A stretch of DNA of 64,000 nt, taken from the NCBI RefSeq assembly GCF_014200495.1, contig NZ_JACHBY010000005.1, forward strand, positions 124,001-188,000. Reading direction: 5' to 3'. The DNA comes from Mucilaginibacter geliditolerans. GTDB lineage: Bacteria; Bacteroidota; Bacteroidia; Sphingobacteriales; Sphingobacteriaceae. The position numbers were made by a program, and so were the translations under genes. Shown here one piece after another: positions 51,683-62,000 of this stretch (positions are counted from its first letter, which is position 1; every line of letters begins with the position of its first letter). The notes beneath the pieces are model-generated. The model searched no databases. It saw only the letters and a list, made by a program, of their open reading frames with translations, and was not told the origin of the DNA.

Positions 51683-51973
51683 ATGCCATTTGCAGCACGG
51701 GTTTCAGATATGCACGTTTGCCCAATGTTCACCGGGCCAGTACCTCATGTAGGCGGGCCTGTGTTGCCGCCATGCAGCCCAACAGTATTAATTGGCGGTC
51801 TGCCGGCAGCCTGTGTTGGCGACATGTGTGTTTGCGCTGGTCCGCCGGACGTGATTGCCATGGGCTCATCAACGGTATTAATTGGGGGTAAACCTGCGGC
51901 CCGCATGGGCGATATAACCGCGCATGGCGGTACAATAGTTTTAGGATGTCCAACTGTAATTATAGGAGGCTAA
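51683..51973 (+). CDS. PAAR-domain spike tip protein (Pvc10-like)
   Basis: A 96-aa protein consisting solely of a PAAR fold: repeated P-x-V-x-I-G-G-x-P-A-A turns (SPTVLIGGLPAACVGDMCVCAGPPDVIAMGSSTVLIGGKPAARMGDITAHGGTIVLGCPTVIIGG), which build the cone that caps the spike. Several Cys/His residues (His and Cys in DMHVCPM, DMCVC, AHGG, LGC) are suited to the Zn site of PAAR tips. There is no effector extension. It sits between spike and gp25 genes with 13-bp and 1-bp gaps. Confidence 0.95.
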   Translation: MPFAARVSDMHVCPMFTGPVPHVGGPVLPPCSPTVLIGGLPAACVGDMCVCAGPPDVIAMGSSTVLIGGKPAARMGDITAHGGTIVLGCPTVIIGG

Positions 51974-51974
51974 A

Positions 51975-52382
51975 ATGAACACGGATTTTTTAGGAACAGG
52001 CTGGGGTTTCCCGCCAACGTTTGATAATACGACCAATAAGGTAGCCATGAGTAGCGATGAAGCTGATATACAGCTTAGTCTGCAAATACTGCTTTCAACC
52101 CGAAAAGGCGAGCGCGTGATGTTGCCCGACTATGGCTGCAACCTGAACGAGATGCTTTTTGAGCCGATGAACACCACCTTTAAAAGCTATATAAGCGAAA
52201 TGATACGTACATCCATACTTTATTATGAGGCGAGGATCGATCTAAATAGCTTGCTGATAGATGATAGTCAGGATGCGGATGGGATCATCATAATTAACAT
52301 CAGTTATACAGTGCGTACTACCAATTCAAGGTTCAATTTTGTATATCCTTTTTATAAAAGAGAAGGAACAGAACTAAATTAA
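51975..52382 (+). CDS. GPW/gp25 baseplate wedge protein (Pvc9-like)
   Basis: A 135-aa lysozyme-like gp25-family protein: GTGWGFPPTFDNTTNKVAMSSDEADIQLSLQILLSTRKGERVMLPDYGCNLNEMLFEPMNTTFKSYISEMIRTSILYYEARIDLNSLLIDD. The STRKGERVMLPDYGC motif includes the E-x-R/P-D-Y-G core of the family, which starts sheath assembly at the baseplate. Its TAA overlaps the next ATG by one base. Confidence 0.95.
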   Translation: MNTDFLGTGWGFPPTFDNTTNKVAMSSDEADIQLSLQILLSTRKGERVMLPDYGCNLNEMLFEPMNTTFKSYISEMIRTSILYYEARIDLNSLLIDDSQDADGIIIINISYTVRTTNSRFNFVYPFYKREGTELN

Positions 52383-55300
52383 TGGCAAAAACTTGTACAG
52401 ATACCACGTTACTAACCAATAGCGGTACCAGCCAGGTACAGCGGCCTCTGGACGCGCTGATAACTGACTGCCCGCTGGTGGATGAGCGTACCGATGCTGA
52501 TCTGATTTTACTCACCAAACGATACGCCGCCTACTTAAATTACTACGACCTCACCAATGCTATTGTTGGCGACTGGCAGGCATTAATGAGTAATGATGTT
52601 GCCGTAGTAATTGCCACCATTGCCGATTGGCGCACACAGGATTATGCCAGCTACATACAAAGTACTATCGATAACGCCCTGAACGCGACCACCGACCTGG
52701 AAGCGCAGGAATACTTCAAGGTGCTTTTTGATTTTGTTTTTTCGCTCGCCGTTGGGCTTGATAATGCCTACCGCCAGCTGCCTGAAAAACTGGATTATAC
52801 TACTTTCCTGTCAGTTTCTATCGCCTCAAACCTGGCGGCTGCTTTAAGCACTTTGGTGTATTATTACGATCAGTTTAAAGGTAACCCGCTTGTACTTATT
52901 AATGAGACTTTAACATTTACCGATGGACTTACCCCGGTTGATCCGCTGATACTTTCGCAGAATTTTAACATAGCCTCGTTAAGCGATCCGCCGTTTACCA
53001 GCGCTGCCCCTGCTACAGTATATCCAATAACCCTTACCGGCACAACTGCGCTGGCCGATATTAAACATATCCTAACCCATAATCTATTTATAGGGGCATA
53101 CCAGGCATTTATTGATGGGGTTACCACCATTGTAAGCCGTACCCCGGCTTACCTGGAGGATGTATTAAAGGACTATCCAAAACACTCGCCGCATTATGCC
53201 TTGTACTTGGCTTTTTTAAGGTTGTTCACGCATGCGCAGAAGCACCTAAATAAGTATACTAAAAGGCACCTTGATTTTTATTATAAGGATGTGCTGCAGC
53301 TCACCAACAGTCCTGCAGAGGCCGATTATGTGCACCTGCTCTTCACCCTGCAAAAAAATATAGACCAACACCTGCTAACTGAGGGCACGCAATTTAAGGC
53401 CGGTAAAGATGCCAATGGCAACAACCTGTTTTATGCACTTACGGATGATATTGTATTACAAACCGCCAGCGTAACCGCGTTAAAATCAATTTATTTGGAT
53501 GAATATGCAGGCTCGCCGGTGACCTTGTATGCTTCGCCCATAGCTAATTCACAAGATGGACAGGGCGGCAAACTTTTAAGCGCCGATGGCTCATGGTCCA
53601 CATTCGGTAATCCTGAAAACAACATTCTGCCTGCAAATATTGGTTTCGCGCTGGCATCAAACGCACTTTATTTGAATGAAGGCACCCGCGAGATCGACAT
53701 CACTTTTCAATACACAGCCAATAGCGCACTTACTGCAGCAATGTTAACAGGCACATCGGCTTTGCCAGCCTTTACCATACAGCTAACAGGCAAAAAAGCG
53801 TGGTATACGGTGCCATTATATACCATCGCCGTAAATAGTACCAGTTCATTTACAATAACAATGACGTTAGAGGGCGATGCACCTGCTATCATCCCGTATT
53901 CAGCCAAAATACACGGCGGCACTTTCCCGCAGGAACTGCCCATGGCGCAAATCATACTTACCGGCGGCTTTGCATCATATACCACTATAGCACAACTTGG
54001 TATTACTGCAATAACCATTGCCGTAACCGTACAGGACGTTAAAAACCTCTCTTTGCAGAATGATGATGGTAAAATAAACACCTCGAAACCATTTAAACCA
54101 TTCGGCGATTTTCCCGAAGCCGGCACCGCATTTATTATGGGCAGTAAGGAAATCTTTCAAAAGCAATTATCCGCACTATCGCTGGAGATTGAATGGTCGC
54201 AGGCGCCGCTTGCAAGTACCAATGTGGATAGCTATACCCTTGTAAAAGGCGACTGGCAGGAGCTGGGTGTTATAGGCTTGGGTACTGATATGGCAATCGA
54301 TACCAGTGAAATGGTACAATCTTCGCCCGATTTTACCGCTAATGATGATTATTCGGTTACCGAAATAGATGGCTTTATCAAGGTAGAGCTACAGGGCTCA
54401 GATTATAGTTTGAGTACTTATCTCGGCAATATTACCCCGCCATCGGTTACGGTAAATTATGTTACCGGCAGCACCACCCAGGTATCAGGCTATACTGTAA
54501 GCAAGCCAGATGTAACTACCCCGCCGCATCCCATCGCAAAAGCATTAACAGTAAATTATACCGCTGCCGATACCATCAACTTAAATACAAATACCGTGGC
54601 TCAGTACAACGCCCGTACCAATTATTTTTATCATGTGGAGCCTTTTGGTTTCCGTGAAATGCACCCAAATATCATAGCGAAAGATCTGCTTACTTTACTG
54701 CCAACGTTTAACCTTACCCCTGTTGTAAGTGGCAACGATGGCGGTGAGTTATGGATAGGCTTGAGCAATGCTTTGCCTGATGAAACGTTCTCGGTACTAT
54801 TCCAGGTATCAGATGGCAGCGCCAACCCGCTGCAACCCATGACCACCGTAACCTGGTACTACCTGAGCGCCAATAACTGGCTGCAATTTGATGATACATC
54901 GGTGGTGGATTATACTAGTAATCTGACAACCTCAGGCCTGGTAGTATTGTTAGTACCCGATACAGCCACACTTGATAACACCCGTGCTGATGCAGGTCTG
55001 CTTTGGATAAAAGCGGTTGTGGTACATGAAACAGATGCGATCTGTAATTTAATTGCCGTAGATGTTAATGCCGCCAAAGCGCAATTTGTGCAGGATATAC
55101 CCGATGGTATCGAGTTTACACAAGCCCTGCCGCCAAACACCATCAGTAAACCTGCTGTTGCCGATGCTGCTCTAAAGCAAACACAGCAGCCCTATAATTC
55201 CTTTGATGGCCGGGTAGCTGAAACGGATGACCAGTTTTATGTGCGGGTAAGCGAACGGCTGCGCCACAAACAACGCGCCATCACTACCTGGGATTATGAA

Positions 55301-55948
55301 CGGATAGTACTGCAGCAATATCCCGAAATTTTTAAGGTAAAATGCCTTAACCATACCGGGATGATCACCGATACCATCACCAATCAGCCTAAATATTCAG
55401 AAACATTGGCCGGGCATGTGATGGTGATCACTATACCCGATCTCACTAATATAAATACGGTTAACCCGCTCAGGCCATATACCAGTATCGGCTTGCTTAC
55501 AAAAATACAGGCCTACCTGGCCACCTTAACGTCGCCATTTGTGCAGTTGGATGTAACCAACCCGCAGTTTGAGGAGGTACAGTTTAAATTCCATGTGGTG
55601 TTCAGTGGTTTGGCTGATCCGAGTTTTTATGTTACCCAGCTGAACAATGATATAGAACAGTTTTTAACGCCCTGGGCCTTTGGCAACCCACAGGCCATTG
55701 AGTTTGGCAACACGGTTGAAAAATCGGTAGTGCTGAATTTTGTTGAGGAACGGACTTATGTGGATCATGTTACCTGCTTTAAAATGAGCCACATTATACG
55801 CGATGGCGATACGCTGATATCCATACAAAAGGATATTGAAGAGGCGGTGCCGAGTACGGCGCGATCCATCATCGTATCGTACTATAATGAAAAAACTAAG
55901 GTAAAACACAAGATAACACCTGGCGATAAATGCGATTGCAATGGATAA
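52382..55948 (+). CDS. eCIS baseplate protein J/gp47-like (Pvc11-like)
   Basis: A 1188-aa wedge protein. The C-terminal third has the gp47/J signature: FDGRVAETDDQFYVRVSERLRHKQRAITTWDYERIVLQQYPEIFKVKCLNHTG (about residues 940-992) and the C-terminal domain VMVITIPDLTNINTVNPLRPYTSIGLLTKIQAYLATLTSPFVQLDVTNPQFEEVQFKFHVVF. The N-terminal two-thirds is long and beta-rich, as in Pvc11. The last residues are a charged tail with CDC (KCDCNG). It forms a heterodimeric wedge with the next protein; the two genes overlap by 8 bp, consistent with fixed stoichiometry. Confidence 0.9.
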   Translation: MAKTCTDTTLLTNSGTSQVQRPLDALITDCPLVDERTDADLILLTKRYAAYLNYYDLTNAIVGDWQALMSNDVAVVIATIADWRTQDYASYIQSTIDNALNATTDLEAQEYFKVLFDFVFSLAVGLDNAYRQLPEKLDYTTFLSVSIASNLAAALSTLVYYYDQFKGNPLVLINETLTFTDGLTPVDPLILSQNFNIASLSDPPFTSAAPATVYPITLTGTTALADIKHILTHNLFIGAYQAFIDGVTTIVSRTPAYLEDVLKDYPKHSPHYALYLAFLRLFTHAQKHLNKYTKRHLDFYYKDVLQLTNSPAEADYVHLLFTLQKNIDQHLLTEGTQFKAGKDANGNNLFYALTDDIVLQTASVTALKSIYLDEYAGSPVTLYASPIANSQDGQGGKLLSADGSWSTFGNPENNILPANIGFALASNALYLNEGTREIDITFQYTANSALTAAMLTGTSALPAFTIQLTGKKAWYTVPLYTIAVNSTSSFTITMTLEGDAPAIIPYSAKIHGGTFPQELPMAQIILTGGFASYTTIAQLGITAITIAVTVQDVKNLSLQNDDGKINTSKPFKPFGDFPEAGTAFIMGSKEIFQKQLSALSLEIEWSQAPLASTNVDSYTLVKGDWQELGVIGLGTDMAIDTSEMVQSSPDFTANDDYSVTEIDGFIKVELQGSDYSLSTYLGNITPPSVTVNYVTGSTTQVSGYTVSKPDVTTPPHPIAKALTVNYTAADTINLNTNTVAQYNARTNYFYHVEPFGFREMHPNIIAKDLLTLLPTFNLTPVVSGNDGGELWIGLSNALPDETFSVLFQVSDGSANPLQPMTTVTWYYLSANNWLQFDDTSVVDYTSNLTTSGLVVLLVPDTATLDNTRADAGLLWIKAVVVHETDAICNLIAVDVNAAKAQFVQDIPDGIEFTQALPPNTISKPAVADAALKQTQQPYNSFDGRVAETDDQFYVRVSERLRHKQRAITTWDYERIVLQQYPEIFKVKCLNHTGMITDTITNQPKYSETLAGHVMVITIPDLTNINTVNPLRPYTSIGLLTKIQAYLATLTSPFVQLDVTNPQFEEVQFKFHVVFSGLADPSFYVTQLNNDIEQFLTPWAFGNPQAIEFGNTVEKSVVLNFVEERTYVDHVTCFKMSHIIRDGDTLISIQKDIEEAVPSTARSIIVSYYNEKTKVKHKITPGDKCDCNG

Positions 55949-58900
55949 AGACTTTATAGATAAAAACCCGGTATTAACCACCGATCAGGACTATGCTGCC
56001 CTCCGTGCAAAAGGTTTGCATTATATTGAGGAGCTGAGCCATAAGTACTGGACGGACTACAATGAGCATGACCCCGGCATTACCATTATGGAGGCCCTGT
56101 GCTATGCCATTACCGAGCTGGGCTATCGCATTGACTTGCCTATGCAGGATCTGCTGACCAATCCTGATGGCACCATCCCCGACACGCAAACATTATTTAC
56201 CGCGAAAAATATCCTCACCCAATCGCCATTAACTATTGATGATTACCGTAAGTTGCTAATTGATATTGTTGGGATTGAGAACGCCTGGCTCACCGCTGTA
56301 GATTACAATACGGTTAATGGCGTAAACATTGCGGTAAATGAGGTACCCATTTATGCCGATTGCAGCGCGGATGCCTTATCCTATAATGTAACACCTCACC
56401 CGGTTTACCTGTCGGGTTTGTACCAGGTATTGCTTGATCTGGATGATGACGACCAACTCGGCGATTTGAACAATGGCGAAGTAGAAATATTAAACCCGGC
56501 ATTTGGTGCATTTACTGAGGGCGAGGTGAGTCTGACGATAGTTTTCCCGATATGGAATGATCCATCTGTTGAAAAATTATTACTGGCCAGTCCGGTAAAG
56601 GCAGCTAATGTGAGTGCCACTTTTAGTGCTGCCGGTAGCATTATCACTGCCACTATAAACGTTAAATATTCAATTGGCAGCGCGCACTATACCATAACAC
56701 TTACACCCATTGTAAACATTGATCTGCAGCCAGCGGATCAGACAATTGGCCCTGCCGAACTTGCGAACTTTTTTACGCCGGAGTTTACGGCCCAGGTGGT
56801 GAACCTGTACATTTTAAAGATCCAAAAGGCAAAGCATATCGTTCAAAAGGCAATCCGTAAACTGAACAAGAACCGCAACCTGTGCGAGGATTTTGTAAGT
56901 GTTACTACCATAAAAGATGAGGAAATAGCCTTTTGCTGTGACATTGATATAACGCCATCAACTGATATGTCGGAGGTGCAGGCCGAAGTGTTTTTTGCCA
57001 TTGAGGAATACCTGAATCCACCGGTAAACTTTTACCTGCTGAGCGAAATGCAGGCCATGGGCTACACTACTGATGAGATCTTCTCGGGCCCGGTTTTAAA
57101 GCATGGCTTTATTGATACGGTGCAGTTGGAGCAAACCCAGTTAAAAACGGAGATCTATGCCTCAGAGATCATCAGCCTGATTATGAATATTGAAGGCGTA
57201 CTGGCTGTGCGCAGTTTCAGGATGACGAAGTATGGCGCCGATGATCAGCCTGTAACAGGTGAAACCAATAAAAGCTGGTGTATGCCGATCACATTGGGGT
57301 GTAAACCTGTTTTTTCGGAAACCAAATCAAAAATGGTATTCTATAAAAACCAGTTCCCGTACCTGCCAAATATGGATGAGGTGAATGATATTTTGCGCTG
57401 GCTGCGAGCCACACGGGCACACAACAAGCTTTCGGGCCATGAGGATGATATCGCTATCCCGTCAGGCACTTATTTTCCGCTGGATGGCTATACTTCTGTC
57501 GAGGAACTTTTCCCGGTAACTTATGGAATTGGGCAACCGGGTCTGCCGCCAACAGCTACCGTCCAGCAAAGGGCGCAGGCGAAACAATTACAGGCTTACC
57601 TATTGCTGTATGACCAGTTACTGGCTGATTTCCTGTCCCAACTGGCAAATGCCAAAGAACTGTTCTCGACCGATGCAACGGTGCAAACCTATTACGCCCA
57701 GTTTATTGACAGCGTAAAAAATATCATGCTCATTTACAAACAGGATAGCAGCTCAAAAACCATTAATGAACTGGTAATGCAAAACCAGGATTCTGCAAGC
57801 ACAACGGTAAACGACTGGCAAACTTTATACGAAACAAATGAGCTTTTTCTTAACCGCCGGAACAGCTTCCTTGATCACCTGATGAGCCGCTTTGCCGAAT
57901 CGTTCAATGAATATGTTTTGCTCATGTATAGCCTGGATTATACCACGCAGCAGGAAACCGGCATCACCCTCGCCAGTATGATCGAGGATAAGATCGAGTT
58001 TTTACAGGATTACCCGGTGATGAGTTATGAGCGGGGCCGTGCCTATAACTATTTCCCGCAAAAGCATGATTTTAAAATTGATACTGCCAAATTATGGAAT
58101 ACCGATAATGTAGCAGGAGTTGAAAGAAAGTTGAGTCACCTTGGCGGTTTTAAGAGTAATGTTCCGGGTGTTGAAGCATATTTTCGCAGGTTTTTATATT
58201 GTATTGGCAATGCGACCATCACATCCAGCGGCACGCCTGCCAAATACAACTTTGTATTTACCGAGGGCGCAAACGCGCTTACATCTGTAACAAGTTACAA
58301 TAGCAATGCGAAAGCACAAAAGGCATTGCCCGCGTTTATGGACCTGCTGTTGGCAACAGACAACTACGCCATCAGCCAAACCGGCACCAACTGGAATGTT
58401 TACGTAGTTGATAATAATGGCGTTAACCAGGCTATCAGCAATAATTTTTCATTGGAGGCAGATGCCGAAACAGCCATGGCACAGTTCATCGTCACATTCA
58501 GCACCATGTGCGATAGTGAGGGGCTGCACCTTATTGAGCATGTTTTACTGAGGCCACGCGATAATACTTTCGACCTTGCGCCGGTATGCCTTGATCCCAA
58601 CTGCGATTTTTGTGGCGATGAAGATCCATACTCGTTCCGCATTTCGGTGGTGATGCCTTACTGGCCGGCTCATTTCCGGAGCATGGCTTTCAGGGAGTAT
58701 TTTGAGGATATCGTTCGCCAGGAAGTACCTGCTCATACCATTGTTAAAGTTTGCTGGATAAATGATGAATCCATGTATGAATTTGAGCGGGAATACAAGG
58801 TATGGATAACGGCGCTGGCCAATTATTCATTAGATAAGGTAACCAGCCTGCACAAATTCGAGGTCGCCAATAATAAACTGCTGAAGCTGCTCTTTAGTCT

Positions 58901-59003
58901 GCATAGCGAATACCCGGTGGCTACCCTGCATGATTGTGAGGATAGCCAGGGCACCAACCCGGTACAATTAGGAAAAACTGTTTTAGGATCTTATAAAACT
59001 TGA
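55941..59003 (+). CDS. eCIS second large baseplate wedge protein (Pvc12-like)
   Basis: A 1020-aa protein opening with the wedge motif ELSHKYWTDYNEHDPGITIMEALCYAITELGYRIDLPM (about residues 32-69), whose Y-N-x-H-D-P-G-I-T core is typical of gp6/J-family baseplate proteins. Residues about 750-850 contain two short repeats (PAKYNFVFTEGANALTSVTSYNSNAKAQKAL and GTNWNVYVVDNNGVNQAISNNFSLEADAETAMAQFI) that look like tandem DUF1508/YegP-type modules. Then HLIEHVLLRPR and a Cys cluster (CLDPNCDFCGDED). It overlaps the Pvc11-like gene by 8 bp and is 3 bp from the next gene. Confidence 0.85.
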   Translation: MDKDFIDKNPVLTTDQDYAALRAKGLHYIEELSHKYWTDYNEHDPGITIMEALCYAITELGYRIDLPMQDLLTNPDGTIPDTQTLFTAKNILTQSPLTIDDYRKLLIDIVGIENAWLTAVDYNTVNGVNIAVNEVPIYADCSADALSYNVTPHPVYLSGLYQVLLDLDDDDQLGDLNNGEVEILNPAFGAFTEGEVSLTIVFPIWNDPSVEKLLLASPVKAANVSATFSAAGSIITATINVKYSIGSAHYTITLTPIVNIDLQPADQTIGPAELANFFTPEFTAQVVNLYILKIQKAKHIVQKAIRKLNKNRNLCEDFVSVTTIKDEEIAFCCDIDITPSTDMSEVQAEVFFAIEEYLNPPVNFYLLSEMQAMGYTTDEIFSGPVLKHGFIDTVQLEQTQLKTEIYASEIISLIMNIEGVLAVRSFRMTKYGADDQPVTGETNKSWCMPITLGCKPVFSETKSKMVFYKNQFPYLPNMDEVNDILRWLRATRAHNKLSGHEDDIAIPSGTYFPLDGYTSVEELFPVTYGIGQPGLPPTATVQQRAQAKQLQAYLLLYDQLLADFLSQLANAKELFSTDATVQTYYAQFIDSVKNIMLIYKQDSSSKTINELVMQNQDSASTTVNDWQTLYETNELFLNRRNSFLDHLMSRFAESFNEYVLLMYSLDYTTQQETGITLASMIEDKIEFLQDYPVMSYERGRAYNYFPQKHDFKIDTAKLWNTDNVAGVERKLSHLGGFKSNVPGVEAYFRRFLYCIGNATITSSGTPAKYNFVFTEGANALTSVTSYNSNAKAQKALPAFMDLLLATDNYAISQTGTNWNVYVVDNNGVNQAISNNFSLEADAETAMAQFIVTFSTMCDSEGLHLIEHVLLRPRDNTFDLAPVCLDPNCDFCGDEDPYSFRISVVMPYWPAHFRSMAFREYFEDIVRQEVPAHTIVKVCWINDESMYEFEREYKVWITALANYSLDKVTSLHKFEVANNKLLKLLFSLHSEYPVATLHDCEDSQGTNPVQLGKTVLGSYKT

Positions 59004-59006
59004 GAT

Positions 59007-62000
59007 ATGATAAATTCAAATGAATACATCTTCTTTGAAGCGGATCAGGTGCTCACTAACGACCACCTGAATGAGTCATTCAATTACCTGGATCACCAGG
59101 CCCGCTGGACACGCAACAAGCTGATTGGGATAGGTATTGCTTGTGGCCTGGAGATAGTTATTCACAGCAATGGTATTGAAATAACCAAGGGCTGTGGGGT
59201 TACATCTCAGGGTTACCTTATTGTGCAGCCAAAGGAAAAGTATACCTGGTACATGAACTATTCGCAGATAGCGATCCCTGCTGACCTGCCCTTTAAGCAT
59301 GGCACCGACCTGCCTTTTTATGAAGGTTATGGTACCAGTGGTACGCAGATCTATTTGTTGCTTACGGATGATCAGCAAAAGGCGCTTGAACCAGCCAAAA
59401 AAGCCAGCGCAGTAGTCATAAATACTACCAATGGATTTTTGGATGATTACGCGGTAGCCTTGTTTCTGGAAGCAAAGGAAACCGACCTCAAGAATTGCGA
59501 TATGCTGGATTGCAATAATATGGGCGAAAAAATGGTGTTTACTGTAAGGCCGCTGCTGGTGCCTACAGCCGATCTGCTCACATTAAGAAACGGATTGCCC
59601 GATAAGATCACATTAACCAAGAATGATTATCAGATCAACCTGAAACGTTACAATGTGCCTTACAAACCATTAAAAACAAGCATAGAGGTTTTAGAGGCAT
59701 TTTATGCAATTGTTGACAATGCTGTTTTAACTGAGTTAAGCGATGCCTTAAATTATCTGTATGATGAATACGGCGCCCTGTTAAAGCTCAACACAAATCC
59801 TTTTGTGTTTTTGCTGGCGGAGCTGAAATTAATGCGGGAACGCATATTTAAGGAAGTGCCGTATTTTATAGAATATTTCTATGATTTTATAGATGACCTG
59901 ATCAAAGGCTATTATGAGCTTTCGGAAAAAGTAGCCGGCCTGTCGGAATGTTGCCCGGATGTTAACCTGTTCCCGCTGCATCTCATATTGGGCAGCGCTT
60001 CGCAATCAACCGACGCATTTTTAAAAGACCCTTACCGTGATTACTTTATATACTCCGGTCTATTCTCAAAAATGGATGGCGATGCCGCTGAAGCAACGCT
60101 GTTGTTTAAGCGCATAATTGTAATGCTTCGGGAGTTTGCCATACAAACAGAAAAGACCATCATCATAACACCGAGCCAATATGAATGGCCACCGCTTTCG
60201 GCACGGGCCATACCTTATTACTATTTTAAAACAGGTGTCTACGCTAAACCCTTTAATACAGAAGAGATTAATAAAGTACTTAAATTAACAGGCAAAGGAG
60301 GTACCGAATTATACAAGTATTGGAACTACGAGAAAACCCTTAAAAAGGAAGAAACCTTAAACCTGAGCTACCATGCCAATAGCTATACCAGCAAAAAACC
60401 TGTAGTAGACCCGCTTTTGTATGATATAGAAAAGTATAACTTTTTTAGGATAGAGGGCCATATCGGCCAAAATTACAGGATCGCCTTAGAGCGCATACTA
60501 TTGCAACGTGCTGAATATAACCTGCCCTTTGATGTAGTAGCTGTATCGGCAGATCAGTTGCGCTTAAGCGCTCCGCTACCAGAATGCAGCATGCAGGACC
60601 TGGATACGGCTTATAAGCTGATAATAGGCGATGCTGCCTGTAAAATCCACACCCTATTTTGCTATATCTCAAGTCAGCCTTTCAGGTCTGGTTATGATGA
60701 GGCCGGTAATGATGGAACTGTAATAGTTGATAAGGCTCAGGAAACTACAGCGCATCCGGAAATCGACCAGGGGGTATACACTTTAAACAATGGAAGTTTT
60801 TCAAGCTATAAGGTTAGGGGCGCATTGGAGTTTGAAACGCCGATAACTATCAGCGCGACCTATAAACGAGGTGATTTTTTAAGGAAAAATTGCCCCCCTG
60901 CTGAAAGTACATTAGGCTGGACTTACTTACGGTCGTTAGACAGTAAAGGAGAGTTTAGAAACCCCTTACAATCAAGCCTGGTGCGCGCAAAGGACAATCA
61001 ATTGCTTGTTGCTGAATATCACTTCTTTCAGTTTATAGAATTTGTTGAGGACCTGATGTTCGTTTTATACACTCATACCCTGGCCGAAATTAATATTGAA
61101 TTGCTGGTGAGGATATACCGTGAGTATCTGGAAATGGCCGTAATAGTGATCAGGCTGCTGTTAGAGGCTGCCGACGAGGATGCTGATAATAGCACTACCG
61201 ATGCCGCCGGCAATACTACTGATTATGTTTCATTTGATGAATCGGGCGAACTGATACTGCTTAACGATGAGCTGAGTTTGCTGCTTTCCATGTGTGTTGA
61301 TGAACGTATAGATGTATTAAAAAGGGAATATATGCTGCGGCTCCGCAACTATCAGCAGCAGCTTACATTTTTTAACTACTATAAAAAGCACCCGGGCCTG
61401 GAGCATAAGGCAGGCGTACCCAAAGGCGGCACATTTGTACTGGTTTATGACGGCGAATCACGTGAGTTGCGTGAACCGGTTAACGCGGTAGGCATTACTG
61501 TAGAGCGGGGAAGCGCAGAGGTATTAGGTACTACAACTGGTGAGCCTGTAGCCACACCATCGCCGTACAGCACGGAGCTTACTAAAATGATCATGAAGTT
61601 TGTTGAAGATTGTAAAGATGCGCCGCCAAAAACAAAAACGCCAATTATCACCGCGTTAAACCCGCCGGTAATTGGAACGAGGCGCGGATTAACCGAAGGC
61701 GCGGTAATAGCTGATTTTTATATTCCTTACCTCTGCTGTTCGGATTGCCCGCCGGTGGCCTATATTATGCCCGAGCCAAGGCCGTTAAAAACTGTTAAAC
61801 CAATTAAGCCTGTAGAACAGCCTACCATAAATGCGGCAGGCCCTTTTTGCAGTAATGATAGTAGTACAGCGCAACTCAGCGGCACGCCAACCGGCGGCAC
61901 ATTTGGCGATAGTACGGGGGCGGCAATAACAGGCATAAATTCCGATGGGTCATTTGTGCCTGCTAATTTAGCGGCGGGCTCCTATGATATTTATTATACT

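Noticed and set aside
53707..54126. 139-aa minus-strand open frame opposite the Pvc11-like gene
   Set aside because: Composition mirrors the coding strand and nothing upstream suggests expression.
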